NCBI GenBank assembly: GCA_027920525.1
Contig: CP115858.1
Coordinates: forward strand, 62,001-126,000
DNA: 64,000 nucleotides
Reading direction: 5' to 3'
Source: Chryseobacterium daecheongense
GTDB taxonomy: Bacteria > Bacteroidota > Bacteroidia > Flavobacteriales > Weeksellaceae
Every line of letters begins with the position of its first letter. Position 1 is the first letter of the stretch. The notes beneath the pieces are model-generated. The model worked only from the letters and a program-made list of their open reading frames with translations, was not told the origin of the DNA and ran no database searches. Shown piece after piece: positions 19,282 through 27,757 of this stretch. The translations under genes and the position numbers were made by a program.

Positions 19282-19848
19282 ATGGAAGAAATCATTCAGG
19301 AAGATAAAAATGTCTTTTTATTTCTCAATAATTTGGGGAGTTCTTCGTTTGATCAGTTTTGGATGCTTATCTCCAGTACATGGATTTGGGTTCCGCTTTA
19401 TATTATTTTTCTGTATTTTCTTTATAAAAATTACCAGTTAAAATCCTTAGTTTTTATTCTTTTATTTATACTTATAGGAACAACCGTGTCCGATCAGGTC
19501 GCTGGCATCTTTAAGCATGGAGTACAAAGATTAAGACCTTGCCATGATCCTTCTCTTGAACATTATATGAGGATCGTAAAATGTGGCGGACAATTTGGAT
19601 TTTATTCTGCTCATGCATCGAATACTTTCTTTTTAGCTACATATCTGAGTGTTTTATTAGGAAAAAAACTCAGATGGTTTCCTTATGCTATATTTGTATG
19701 GGCTGCAGTGGTTTCTTACAGCCGTATATATTTAGGAGTGCATTTCCCGATAGATATTTTGGTGGGGGCGTTTGTTGGACTTTTATTGGGAGTGATATTT
19801 AGTGCACTCGCGAAAAAAGTCATCAACAAACAAACGATAACCTCATGA
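19282..19848 (+). CDS. PAP2-family lipid phosphatase
   Basis: 188 residues, about five membrane helices. The three active-site motifs of the PAP2 superfamily are present: KHGVQRLRP (K-x6-RP), YSAHASN (the PSGH equivalent with its essential His), and SRIYLGVHFPID (SR-x5-H-x3-D). Such enzymes remove phosphate from undecaprenyl pyrophosphate, phosphatidic acid or lipid A; which one is not clear. The gene lies between tatA and a TPR gene, overlapping the latter by 4 bases. Confidence 0.88.
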   Translation: MEEIIQEDKNVFLFLNNLGSSSFDQFWMLISSTWIWVPLYIIFLYFLYKNYQLKSLVFILLFILIGTTVSDQVAGIFKHGVQRLRPCHDPSLEHYMRIVKCGGQFGFYSAHASNTFFLATYLSVLLGKKLRWFPYAIFVWAAVVSYSRIYLGVHFPIDILVGAFVGLLLGVIFSALAKKVINKQTITS

Positions 19849-20660
19849 AAAAACATTTATTACTTGTAGTATTAGCATTTACATTTGCTAATCTTTATTC
19901 CCAGGACGCAAAAACAGCGGAAGAATGCTTTAAAAAAGCAGATTATAAGTGCGCCGAAGAGCAGTACGCTAAATTAGCCGAAAAAGAACAGATTCAGAAA
20001 TACCAGTCGGAGTACTACAATAATCTGGGGACTTCCCAAAGGAGATTGGGTAAAACGAGCCTTGCTCTTAAATCGTATGAAGCAGCTCTGCGGGCAAATC
20101 CAATGTCGGCACCAGTATATGCTAATCTGGCATCGGTAAACAGCCAAAAAGGAAATAAACAGAAAGCCCTTGAATACATTGATAAAGGATTACAGATTGA
20201 TGCTGAAAATGTAGATATGTATTTGACAAGGTCTAAAATTTATGACAGCCAGGGAAAGAAAGAACTGGCTATTAAAGATCTGAACCAGATTTTATCTTTT
20301 GCTCCGGAAAATATTTTTGCAAGAACGGGATTGGCTAATTTAAAGAAGAATAATGGCGATCTTGACGGAGCATTAAAAGATTATAATCAGCTCATTTCTG
20401 AAAAACCGGAGTCTTTGTTATACAACGGACGTGCGGAAGTCTATTTAAAAATGAAAAAACAGAAGGAGGCTTTGACTGATATCAATAAAGCTATTTCCAT
20501 AGATCCGAAATTTGCTCAGTCCTATGTAACAAAATCTCTGATTTTGTTTGACGGTGCCAAGCCGAAAGAAGCTTGTGTCAATCTGGAGAAAGCTGTTGCT
20601 TTGGGATACGAAAAAGCAATTCTTGCAGATCATTTTGCAAAATGTCCTCCTGCCAAGTAA
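19845..20660 (+). CDS. Secreted tetratricopeptide-repeat protein
   Basis: 271 residues. A signal peptide to about residue 20 (...FANLYSQ) is followed by six or so TPR units, for example YYNNLGTSQRRLGKTSLALKSYEAALRAN, read as NNLGTSQRRLGKTSLALKSY. TPR arrays mediate protein contacts, so a periplasmic scaffold role is likely; no partner is identified. Two cysteines in the first unit (ECFKKADYKCAEEQY) could form a disulfide. Its start overlaps the PAP2 stop by 4 bases, indicating translational coupling, and its stop lies 2 bases from the convergent rlmH stop with no room for a separate terminator. Confidence 0.82.
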   Translation: MKKHLLLVVLAFTFANLYSQDAKTAEECFKKADYKCAEEQYAKLAEKEQIQKYQSEYYNNLGTSQRRLGKTSLALKSYEAALRANPMSAPVYANLASVNSQKGNKQKALEYIDKGLQIDAENVDMYLTRSKIYDSQGKKELAIKDLNQILSFAPENIFARTGLANLKKNNGDLDGALKDYNQLISEKPESLLYNGRAEVYLKMKKQKEALTDINKAISIDPKFAQSYVTKSLILFDGAKPKEACVNLEKAVALGYEKAILADHFAKCPPAK

Positions 20661-20662
20661 AC

Positions 20663-21136
20663 TTAATCGTTATGATAAGGTTTTCCCTGTAGAATCTGAT
20701 CTGCACGATATAATTGTTCAACGATAAATAACCGGATCATCTGGTGGGTAAATGTCATTTTAGATAATGACATTTTTTCGTTGGCTCTGGTATATATTTC
20801 CTCAGAAAACCCGTAGGCTCCTCCGATTAGTATGTGGATTTTTTTTACCGACAAATTCATCCATGCATCTATTTTCTGGGAGAATTCCCTGCTGGTAAAC
20901 TGTTTTCCTTTTTCATCGAGAATAATAACGAGATCATTTTTATCTATATAATTCATAAAAAGCTTTGCCTCTTCTTTCTTCAGAAGATCTGAAGAGAGAT
21001 TTTTGGCATTCTTAACATCAGGGATTTCTGTTATTTCAAAATTCCAATGTTTAGGAAGGCGGGGAATATAATAATTGATCAAAGAATTAATTTCTTTATC
21101 ATCTGTTTTACCGATACAAAGTAAACTTATTCGCAT
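20663..21136 (-). CDS. rlmH: 23S rRNA (pseudouridine-1915-N3)-methyltransferase RlmH
   Basis: 157 residues, exactly the family size. RlmH methylates pseudouridine 1915 in helix 69 of 23S rRNA on assembled 70S ribosomes. The SPOUT trefoil-knot signatures are all present: LDEKGKQFTSREFSQKI, HILIGGAYGFSEEIY and the C-terminal SLSKMTFTHQMIRLFIVEQL with LYRADQILQGKPYHND (stretches overlap at EQL). The gene converges on the TPR gene with a 2-base gap, so the two transcripts must run into each other. Confidence 0.95.
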   Translation of the reverse strand: MRISLLCIGKTDDKEINSLINYYIPRLPKHWNFEITEIPDVKNAKNLSSDLLKKEEAKLFMNYIDKNDLVIILDEKGKQFTSREFSQKIDAWMNLSVKKIHILIGGAYGFSEEIYTRANEKMSLSKMTFTHQMIRLFIVEQLYRADQILQGKPYHND

Positions 21137-21295
21137 AGGATATAATCACATTTAGGATGACAAAGATATTCATAAATTAAGGAATTTTCCCGGGTTCTTA
21201 TGATACATTTTACCCGTCGTTGCCTACCGGTGTAATTTTCCGGTTCATTATCAAGTCTAAAAAAATCTGTATTTTTACGGAGCCAATATCACACG

Positions 21296-22318
21296 ATGAA
21301 AATACAATCTATTCCTTACTTATTTTTATATTTTCCGTTAGCTTCTTATGGTCAGGAAGTTAATGAGTATAATAAGAAGTACAGCGAAGATAATAATACA
21401 ATTTCTCTCGTTGCAGGCGTAAGCTACCTTAACAATTCCTTTGGACTTCGCTATGAAAGAGAAATTTTCAGGCTAAAACCAAATGATTCTTTTTACACTG
21501 AGCTTTTTCTAAGGTACAGATGGCTGGATACCAGTATTTCATTTACACCTAAACTGATTAAAATAAATAATGATGATGATATCAAGGGGAAAACGAAATA
21601 TTTCAATGTGAATTTTGCTTTTTTCCTGAATCCAAAGCTACGACAAATGATAGGTTATAATCAGATCAAAGGGTTGTATTTCCGGGATACCAGGAAGTAT
21701 ATAGATCTTTTGTTAAATGGTTCAGACGAAAGTATCACGGATGCATATATTCAGTTTCCGGATGCTAATTACAGGTCTTTTAAAGGGGAGACAAGTTATT
21801 TATGGGTCGGAAATAAAGAGAACTACAGAAGCTATACTAATATGACTTATAAGCCTGCTAAAAATGATTTTGTCGTTATTACAGGTCTGTTTTATCAGTA
21901 TAATATATTGAAAGATTCCGATAGGGCAATATACAAGGGAGAAGTGATAGGAAGCGGGGAAGAAGGTTCTGCCACGAAAGATATAAGGCTGGCATTAAGA
22001 ACAGGTGCAGGAATACAAAGAGTGATCGATAGTAATTGGTATGCGGTGGTTGAATTTTATCCTCAGCTTTATTATTCAAAGCTGATTGATGAAGACTTTC
22101 ATGAATTTAATATGGGAATGAATTCCAATGTAAGGATCGGATATGATAACGGAAAATGGTTTGTTGGAGCCGGTACTCAGCTTAACTGGGTAAATAGTTC
22201 AAATTCCAATTTGTATTCATCTACACAATGGCAATTCAGGGCTGGAATTGGTCTGAGGTTTAATGCACCACAAATAGTCAACAGAAATTTTGATAAAATA
22301 GATAATATCCTGAAATAA
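21296..22318 (+). CDS. Secreted beta-rich protein, DUF4421-like, probable outer membrane barrel
   Basis: 340 residues. Short N-terminal signal (MKIQSIPYLFLYFPLASYGQ). The rest alternates polar and hydrophobic residues with many aromatic strand ends (FYTELFLRYRWL, YFNVNFAFFLN, WYAVVEFYPQLYYS, WQFRAGIGLRFN), as in an outer membrane barrel. The GYNQIKGLYFRDTRKYI segment and overall plan resemble DUF4421 proteins, but I cannot confirm that by search. Two bases separate it from the next gene (BrkB family), so they are probably one operon. Confidence 0.65.
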   Translation: MKIQSIPYLFLYFPLASYGQEVNEYNKKYSEDNNTISLVAGVSYLNNSFGLRYEREIFRLKPNDSFYTELFLRYRWLDTSISFTPKLIKINNDDDIKGKTKYFNVNFAFFLNPKLRQMIGYNQIKGLYFRDTRKYIDLLLNGSDESITDAYIQFPDANYRSFKGETSYLWVGNKENYRSYTNMTYKPAKNDFVVITGLFYQYNILKDSDRAIYKGEVIGSGEEGSATKDIRLALRTGAGIQRVIDSNWYAVVEFYPQLYYSKLIDEDFHEFNMGMNSNVRIGYDNGKWFVGAGTQLNWVNSSNSNLYSSTQWQFRAGIGLRFNAPQIVNRNFDKIDNILK

Positions 22319-22320
22319 TT

Positions 22321-23280
22321 ATGAATATAAAAACTCCTAATTTTATCCTGAAGATTCAGGAATTCTTAGATGATATCCATATCCCGCTCCTGGGAATATC
22401 ACTGTGGCAAATGTTTCAGATTTATATTTCGGGTATTTTTAAGGATAAGATAGGAAGAAAGGCAGCCGCTATTTCATGGAGCTTTACCATCAGTTTATTT
22501 CCTTTTCTTCTTTTCTTGCTTTCCGTTTTACCTTATATGCCGCATTATGATAAGCTTCATTTTTATATTTTTGAAGTGCTGATTCACAATGTTTTTCCTT
22601 CCAATATGGAAACTGATGTTAGAGGCTATATTGAGAAAAGTATCATTCCCAATATGAGGGGAATCAGTAATCTAACCATTATTCTTGCCCTTGTTTTTGC
22701 TACAAACGGGACTTTTTCCCTTATCAATGGATTCAATGAAAATTCCGAAGAAAAGCTGAGTGACGTAAAAGAGTTTATTCTTTCTTTTTTTATTACCATA
22801 GGCTTTATCACTATAGTTTTTTTAGCTCTTTTCGGAGTCTATTATGTAGAAGTAGTTTTAAAACTATTTACACCTATCCATAATGTTTCCTGGCTGGTGA
22901 ATAACCTTTCTAAGATTATTGGATTTGTGTCTTTTCCTCTTTTTTATTTTATTTTATTAGCGATGTTTTACTGGTTGGGAACAGTGAAGATTGCCAGGTT
23001 CAGGCAAGCGGTTCCTGGGGCTATTTTAACGACTGTTCTTTTTGTTCTTACTACTTACATATTTGCTATTTATGTAAAAGATATCGCCCGTTATAATGTT
23101 CTGTACGGGTCCATTGGAAGTATGATTCTTTTAATGGTATGGGTAAATGTGAATGTTTATCTGCTATTATTTGGTAATGAACTTAATATGGCTATCAGAA
23201 AACTCAGGATAGAAAAATTACTGGCTGATGAACTCCGAAAAGAAGTGCAGGCAGATCATTCCCCGAACGAAAAAGACTAA
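22321..23280 (+). CDS. YihY/BrkB-family inner membrane protein
   Basis: 319 residues with about six membrane helices. Family landmarks are RKAAAISWSFTISLFPFLLF near the N-terminus, NGTFSLINGFNENSEE in the middle, and a C-terminal VLYGSIGSMILLMVWVNVNVYLLLFGNELN (here quoted in parts: GSIGSMILLMVW and NVYLLLFGNELN). The family was once called ribonuclease BN by mistake and its function is still unclear; a transport role is suspected. The preceding gene ends 2 bases upstream. The charged C-terminal tail is cytoplasmic. Confidence 0.88.
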   Translation: MNIKTPNFILKIQEFLDDIHIPLLGISLWQMFQIYISGIFKDKIGRKAAAISWSFTISLFPFLLFLLSVLPYMPHYDKLHFYIFEVLIHNVFPSNMETDVRGYIEKSIIPNMRGISNLTIILALVFATNGTFSLINGFNENSEEKLSDVKEFILSFFITIGFITIVFLALFGVYYVEVVLKLFTPIHNVSWLVNNLSKIIGFVSFPLFYFILLAMFYWLGTVKIARFRQAVPGAILTTVLFVLTTYIFAIYVKDIARYNVLYGSIGSMILLMVWVNVNVYLLLFGNELNMAIRKLRIEKLLADELRKEVQADHSPNEKD

Positions 23281-23397
23281 TCTGAATTCTCTTCAATCAA
23301 TATTGTATTGATTCAGCTAATATTTTATTTATGGGTCAATTAAAAATACCTGATTATATTTTTTCGTATTCATTTTTATGGTAATTTAGTGACTAGT

Positions 23398-23414
23398 AAG
23401 AATTTGAAATTCTT
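23398..23414. repeat. 17-bp perfect palindrome upstream of the small peptide gene
   Basis: AAGAATTTGAAATTCTT is an exact inverted repeat around a central G, ending 24 bases before the ATG of the GG-leader peptide. Its position in the presumed promoter or leader suggests an operator or a translational hairpin; I cannot tell which. Confidence 0.5.
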
Positions 23415-23438
23415 GTACAAATACCAAATTAATTTATT

Positions 23439-23582
23439 ATGAAAAACATCAAAAAATTAACGAGAAACGATTTGAAAATCGTAAAAGGAGGATTAGCATG
23501 CAGAACCGGGGATGATTATTGTCCGGGAACGACCTACTGCTGTAACGGACTATGTAAGATATCCACTTACATTTGCCCGTAA
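23439..23582 (+). CDS. GG-leader, six-cysteine knottin-like peptide precursor
   Basis: A 47-codon gene. Residues 1-18 (MKNIKKLTRNDLKIVKGG) form a double-glycine leader like those of bacteriocin-like precursors in Flavobacteriia. The core after GG is 29 residues with cysteines at 21, 28, 34, 35, 39 and 46: C-x6-C-x5-CC-x3-C-x6-C. This fits the inhibitor cystine knot (knottin) spacing, including the adjacent CC, and there is no other Cys in the precursor. The expected product is a small disulfide-rich secreted peptide after cleavage by a peptidase-containing ABC exporter, none of which is in the window. It has its own upstream palindrome and its own terminator, so it is a free-standing unit. 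The reading frame, leader and spacing are seen; the fold, secretion and function are inference. Confidence 0.8.
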   Translation: MKNIKKLTRNDLKIVKGGLACRTGDDYCPGTTYCCNGLCKISTYICP

Positions 23583-23589
23583 TACAATA

Positions 23590-23618
23590 AAAAAGAGCAC
23601 TGAAAGGTGCTCTTTTTT
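23590..23618. terminator. Intrinsic terminator of the peptide gene, usable from both sides
   Basis: A 10-bp stem (AAAAGAGCAC / GTGCTCTTTT, 23591-23600 with 23607-23616) with a six-base loop lies 9 bases after the peptide stop and 18 bases before the convergent nhaA stop. A-run and T-run on either side allow bidirectional use. Confidence 0.88.
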
Positions 23619-23635
23619 ATTTTTATAGTTAGCAA

Positions 23636-24823
23636 TTATTCATCACTATCGTCGTCAATAAATTTATTCTTTTTAGCACTGAGGCTTAATATAATTACGC
23701 CTAAAATAGCTGATAAAAACGATGCAATCAGAATTGCAAATTTGGCTTCATCCTGGATTTCAAATTGCTCTTTAAAGGATAGTAATGCTATAAAAATAGA
23801 CATCGTAAAACCAATTCCTGCAAGAAAGCCTACCCCCAGCATATGCGACCATGTGCTATTGTGTGGAAGTGAACTTATTCTAAGTTTAATGGCAATAAAT
23901 GAAAATAAATTGATCCCGATTAGTTTTCCCAGGACTAAACCACCGATGATCCCTAATCCTAAAGTACTTATCAACCCTTCTGCCATTCCGCTGTGAAAGG
24001 CAATATTGGTATTTGTAAGGGCAAATATTGGCATGATTAGAAAGCTTACAGGTATATGAAGATGATGCTCTAATTTTTCCAAAGGAGAAATTTGAACATT
24101 GGATGCATTGGTAGGAATAGACAAAGCCAGTAATACTCCTGCGATGGTAGCGTGAATTCCTGAATTGTGAAGGAAATACCACAAAAATAATCCAGGGATA
24201 ATATAGAAAATAAGCCTCGTCACTTTTAAAAAATTCAAAAGAAACAAGAAAGCGACAATTCCGAAAGAGATCAACAAATAGATCCATTGAATCTGATCTG
24301 TATAAAATATGGCGATAACTAAAATCGCTCCCAGATCATCAACAATAGCCAGAGCAGCTAGGAAAATTTTAATGGAATTAGGAATTTTACTTCCTAGCAT
24401 GGAAATCAACGCAAGCGAGAAGGCTATGTCTGTAGCCATCGGAATTCCCCATCCATTGCTGAATTCTGTTCCTGAGTTGAATAGGGTATAAATGGTTGCG
24501 GGAACAAGCATTCCTCCGACTGCCGCAAAAATCGGAAGAGAAGCATTTTTAAAAGATGAAAGCTCACCTTCCACCAGTTCTCTTTTTATTTCGAGGCCTA
24601 CCAAAAGGAAAAAAATAGCCATGAGACCATCATTGATCCAGATATGGATCGGATATTTCAAGTGAAAAAGATGAGTGCCTATTTCATAGTGGAGAAAATT
24701 CTGAAATCCTTCTCCTAAGCTCGAGTTAGCAATTAATAAAGAAATCGCTACACAAAAAATAAGGATGATACCTGAAGATTGACTGCTGTTGAAAAATTTT
24801 TTAAAATAAATAGATAAATTCAT
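23636..24823 (-). CDS. nhaA: Na+/H+ antiporter NhaA
   Basis: 395 residues, 12 membrane helices, usual length. NhaA expels Na+ in exchange for H+ at alkaline pH. The ion-binding pair is visible in ALAIVDDLGAILVIAIFY (two adjacent Asp), and the helix-4 MATDIAFSLALISMLGSK segment is conserved. The acidic C-terminus (DDDSDE) is unusual only in composition. Its start is 2 bases after the rsh stop on the same strand, so it is probably translated from the rsh transcript. Confidence 0.95.
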   Translation of the reverse strand: MNLSIYFKKFFNSSQSSGIILIFCVAISLLIANSSLGEGFQNFLHYEIGTHLFHLKYPIHIWINDGLMAIFFLLVGLEIKRELVEGELSSFKNASLPIFAAVGGMLVPATIYTLFNSGTEFSNGWGIPMATDIAFSLALISMLGSKIPNSIKIFLAALAIVDDLGAILVIAIFYTDQIQWIYLLISFGIVAFLFLLNFLKVTRLIFYIIPGLFLWYFLHNSGIHATIAGVLLALSIPTNASNVQISPLEKLEHHLHIPVSFLIMPIFALTNTNIAFHSGMAEGLISTLGLGIIGGLVLGKLIGINLFSFIAIKLRISSLPHNSTWSHMLGVGFLAGIGFTMSIFIALLSFKEQFEIQDEAKFAILIASFLSAILGVIILSLSAKKNKFIDDDSDE

Positions 24824-24825
24824 GC

Positions 24826-27036
24826 CTATGATTGTAATCGTCTCACCCTTGAAACTCCGTTAATATTTTTAAGTTTTTTAAAGGTTTCTTCCAATTGACC
24901 TTTATTTTTAACCTCAAGAATAATGTTACCCATAAAGACGCCATTATTGGATTCTATGGAAAGACTTTTCATATCCATTCCCATAGTGCCACTGATTACG
25001 GCGGTAATGTCATTAATCATTCCCATCCGGTCTAAACCTTCAATTTCAATTTTAACCCTGTTTTTAAAACTTTCAGCATTAACCCATTTGGCTGGAATAA
25101 CCCGGTAATCATACTGTGCCCTCAGGTTAATAGCATTCGGACAATTATCACTATGCACTTTTATACCGTCTGAAATCGTAATGAATCCAAAAATTTTATC
25201 TCCCGGAATTACGGTACAGCATTTTGCATAACTATAGTTTAACTTTTCTTCGTCTTTTCCAAAGACGATCATATCCAGGTTTTGCTCCTTTGGTTCTTCA
25301 TAATGAACGTTTTTGGAAGGAGATTTCCTGAATCTTGAAAGTAAATTATTGAATACATTTTTACTTTCGATATATTTTCTAAGACTGCTTACATCCAGTT
25401 CATTGCTCTGGAATTTTAAAAACAGTTCCTGTGATGTTTTTAAGTTGAAAAACTTCTGAAGTTTATTGACTTCCTCATCGTTAAAATTAATTTTAGCATG
25501 ACGAAGCTTTCTTTGTAAAATTTCTTTTCCTTCTTCTACCAGCTGATTTTTTTGTGAATTAAGATAACTCTTAATCTTGGATTTTGCCTTGGAAGTAACT
25601 ACGAATTCGAGCCAGTCCGATTTAGGCTTTTGATTCTGGGAAGAAAGGATATCTACCTGGTCTCCGTTTTGAAGAACATATGAGATAGGAACCAGTTTTC
25701 CATTGATCTTGGCTCCTAGGCATTTCATACCCAAATCAGAGTGTACAGAGAATGCGAAGTCCAGTGCCGTAGCGTTGGTTGGTAGAATTTTGATTTCTCC
25801 TTTGGGAGTAAAAACAAAAACCTCTTTAGAGTATAAATTGAGCTTAATATTATCCAGGAGTTCGGAGGTAGAAAGATTCTGCTGCTGTTCTAAAACATCC
25901 CGGATCTCTGTTACCCATCTTTCAAAATTTCTGTCCTCACTGCTTTGCTTGTATCCTTCTTTGTATTTATAATGTGCGGCTACCCCTTTTTCAGCAATTT
26001 CGTCCATCCTTTCTGAACGGATCTGTACTTCAATCCATTTTTTATCCGGTCCAAGGACAGTAAGGTGTAAACTTTCATATCCTGTAGAACGGGGCTGTGT
26101 GATCCAGTCACGCATTCTTGAAGGGTTACTGTGGTATACATCCGTTACAATTGAATAAATTTTCCAAGCCAGAAACTTTTCATTTTTTGCATCTGATTTG
26201 TAAATGATCCTGATGGCATAATTATCAAATACCTCCTCAAAAGAAACTCCTTGTTTGAGCATTTTCCGGTAAATGGAAGAAACTGCTTTTGCACGGCCTT
26301 TTATACTGAAGTTTAATCCTTCCTCTTTGAGCCTTTCGGAAACTTCTTTTTTGAATTCCTCAATGTATTTTTCCCGGTTTTCCTTGGCTAGTTCTAACTT
26401 TTCAGTGATCTCATTGAAAACTTCCGCATTATTATACTTTAATGAAAGGTCTTCAAGCTCGGATTTGATGTTGTATAATCCCAGACGGTGGGCCATGGGA
26501 GCGTAGATGTACACGGTTTCAGAAGCAATTTTCTTTTGCTTATCCGGGGCCATGCTTTCCAGTGTCCGCATATTGTGAAGGCGGTCTGCGATTTTAATCA
26601 GTATAACCCTGAAATCTTCCGATAGTGTGAGCAATAACTTTCTGTAGTTTTCAGACTGTACGGAAATGTTCTGATGATTCATGATGGATATTTTGGTTAA
26701 TCCATTCACGATATTGGCTATTTTTTCCCCAAAGATCTTCTTGATATCTTCGTAGGTATAGTCGGAATCTTCAATCACATCATGCAGCAGTGCACAGGCT
26801 ATTGATGTAGCTCCAAGACCTATTTCCGTTGCAACAATTTTAGCTACGGCAATAGGATGGTAGATATAGGGTTCTCCGGATTTTCTCCTTTGATCTTTAT
26901 GAGCATCTAATGCAATATCAAATGCTTTTCGGATGAGTTTATTGTTTTCTTCATCCAAAGTCCTGTAAGTATTAGAAATCAGGTCTTTATATCTTGCCAG
27001 TATTTCTTTGTTCTCCCGTTCTAAGTCGTAGCTCAT
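24826..27036 (-). CDS. rsh: Bifunctional (p)ppGpp synthetase/hydrolase (RelA/SpoT homologue)
   Basis: 736 residues from the start at 27036 (MSYDLERENKEIL). A longer in-frame start at 27096 is unlikely because a good promoter motif lies inside that extension. Domains in order: HD hydrolase (KDQRRKSGEPYIYHPIAVA, ALLHDVIEDSDYTYEDI), synthetase (RDWITQPRSTGYESLHLTV with the GYxSLH motif; WIEVQIRSERMDEIAEKG), TGS (ILPTNATALDFAFSVHSDLG), helical/zinc-finger-like region with SYAKCCTVIPGDKIFGF, and C-terminal ACT. Both catalytic halves keep their motifs, so it should make and degrade the stringent-response alarmone. nhaA follows 2 bases after the stop. Confidence 0.95.
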   Translation of the reverse strand: MSYDLERENKEILARYKDLISNTYRTLDEENNKLIRKAFDIALDAHKDQRRKSGEPYIYHPIAVAKIVATEIGLGATSIACALLHDVIEDSDYTYEDIKKIFGEKIANIVNGLTKISIMNHQNISVQSENYRKLLLTLSEDFRVILIKIADRLHNMRTLESMAPDKQKKIASETVYIYAPMAHRLGLYNIKSELEDLSLKYNNAEVFNEITEKLELAKENREKYIEEFKKEVSERLKEEGLNFSIKGRAKAVSSIYRKMLKQGVSFEEVFDNYAIRIIYKSDAKNEKFLAWKIYSIVTDVYHSNPSRMRDWITQPRSTGYESLHLTVLGPDKKWIEVQIRSERMDEIAEKGVAAHYKYKEGYKQSSEDRNFERWVTEIRDVLEQQQNLSTSELLDNIKLNLYSKEVFVFTPKGEIKILPTNATALDFAFSVHSDLGMKCLGAKINGKLVPISYVLQNGDQVDILSSQNQKPKSDWLEFVVTSKAKSKIKSYLNSQKNQLVEEGKEILQRKLRHAKINFNDEEVNKLQKFFNLKTSQELFLKFQSNELDVSSLRKYIESKNVFNNLLSRFRKSPSKNVHYEEPKEQNLDMIVFGKDEEKLNYSYAKCCTVIPGDKIFGFITISDGIKVHSDNCPNAINLRAQYDYRVIPAKWVNAESFKNRVKIEIEGLDRMGMINDITAVISGTMGMDMKSLSIESNNGVFMGNIILEVKNKGQLEETFKKLKNINGVSRVRRLQS

Positions 27037-27060
27037 TTGTGTAAATCCCGTATAATTAAA

Positions 27061-27091
27061 CGAAAATACGAAAATTTTCCCAGTTGTCAAT
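27061..27091 (-). promoter_or_regulatory. Promoter of rsh-nhaA
   Basis: On the minus strand, ATTG (27091-27088) is followed after exactly 19 bases by TATTTTCG (27068-27061), a near-consensus Bacteroidota promoter. It lies 24 bases upstream of the preferred rsh start and inside the alternative longer reading frame, which argues for the shorter start. Confidence 0.5.
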
Positions 27092-27094
27092 GAC

Positions 27095-27123
27095 AAAAAA
27101 TCCGCAGAAAGATCTGCGGATTT
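27095..27123 (-). terminator. Intrinsic terminator of the 120-residue protein gene
   Basis: An 11-bp stem (27098-27108 with 27113-27123, core ATCCGCAGA / TCTGCGGAT) with a four-base loop is followed on the minus strand by a run of six T. Confidence 0.85.
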
Positions 27124-27147
27124 CCGGTTATTAGATTTTAGTTTTTA

Positions 27148-27510
27148 TTAGAATTTTACTTCTGAATCCATGCCGTTGCTTGAGCCCTTGATTTTAACGT
27201 CGGGACTGTTATGGATTTCAGCTTTATTTCGTGCGTCAATATATCTTTTTATGTTATGGTAGTCTGCTTGTTCTATTCCCATATTCTCAAATAAATAGGT
27301 TTTTACCACAGCATTTTTATTAAAAACGTTCCTGGCATTATCTGCCTGATCTGTATCTTTTACTGCAACACTTGCAAGATATTGTGAATTTTGATGCTCG
27401 TTGAGATAAACAATATAATCTGAATCTCCGAAGCCTGAGCTTTCCAGGTCCGTTTCAAGCTTCTTATAATCACTGTGAGATTGAAATAATCCGGCTAATA
27501 TTTTTGTCAT
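27148..27510 (-). CDS. Small soluble protein, possibly stress-related
   Basis: 120 residues with no signal peptide. The first 80 residues (MTKILAGLFQSHSDYKKLETDLESSGF, quoted here as LAGLFQSHSDYKKLETDLE) suggest a small alpha/beta domain of the type seen in heat/general stress proteins that begin with a ferredoxin-like unit. The C-terminus is polar and probably disordered (KIKGSSNGMDSEVKF). I do not recognise a named family and infer no reaction. It is a single gene with its own terminator. Confidence 0.6.
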   Translation of the reverse strand: MTKILAGLFQSHSDYKKLETDLESSGFGDSDYIVYLNEHQNSQYLASVAVKDTDQADNARNVFNKNAVVKTYLFENMGIEQADYHNIKRYIDARNKAEIHNSPDVKIKGSSNGMDSEVKF

Positions 27511-27757
27511 GATCGTGTGTTTTAAATTTGTACTTAAAGGTAATAATTAAATTTCAAATTATTTGAATAAAATTCAATAAAATTTGATTTATATTGTTTT
27601 ATCTATAATTAAATGTTAAAATATTTGATGATTTCTATCAATCAAATGTTTGAACTTAAAAGTCCGTTAGTCGTTGATAGACAGTATCATGAATTATTAA
27701 GAAGTTTATTGTATACTTATCTCAAAAACCTCAAATTTGTTTTTAAAATTAATACCT

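Noticed and set aside
23439..23582. Lantibiotic or lasso peptide reading of the GG-leader gene
   Set aside because: No LanM/LanB, cyclase or lasso-type B/C genes nearby, and six evenly spaced cysteines fit disulfides better than lanthionines.
27037..27096. Longer start for rsh giving 20 extra residues
   Set aside because: A 19-base-spaced promoter motif lies within this stretch and the family begins near MSYDLERENKE.
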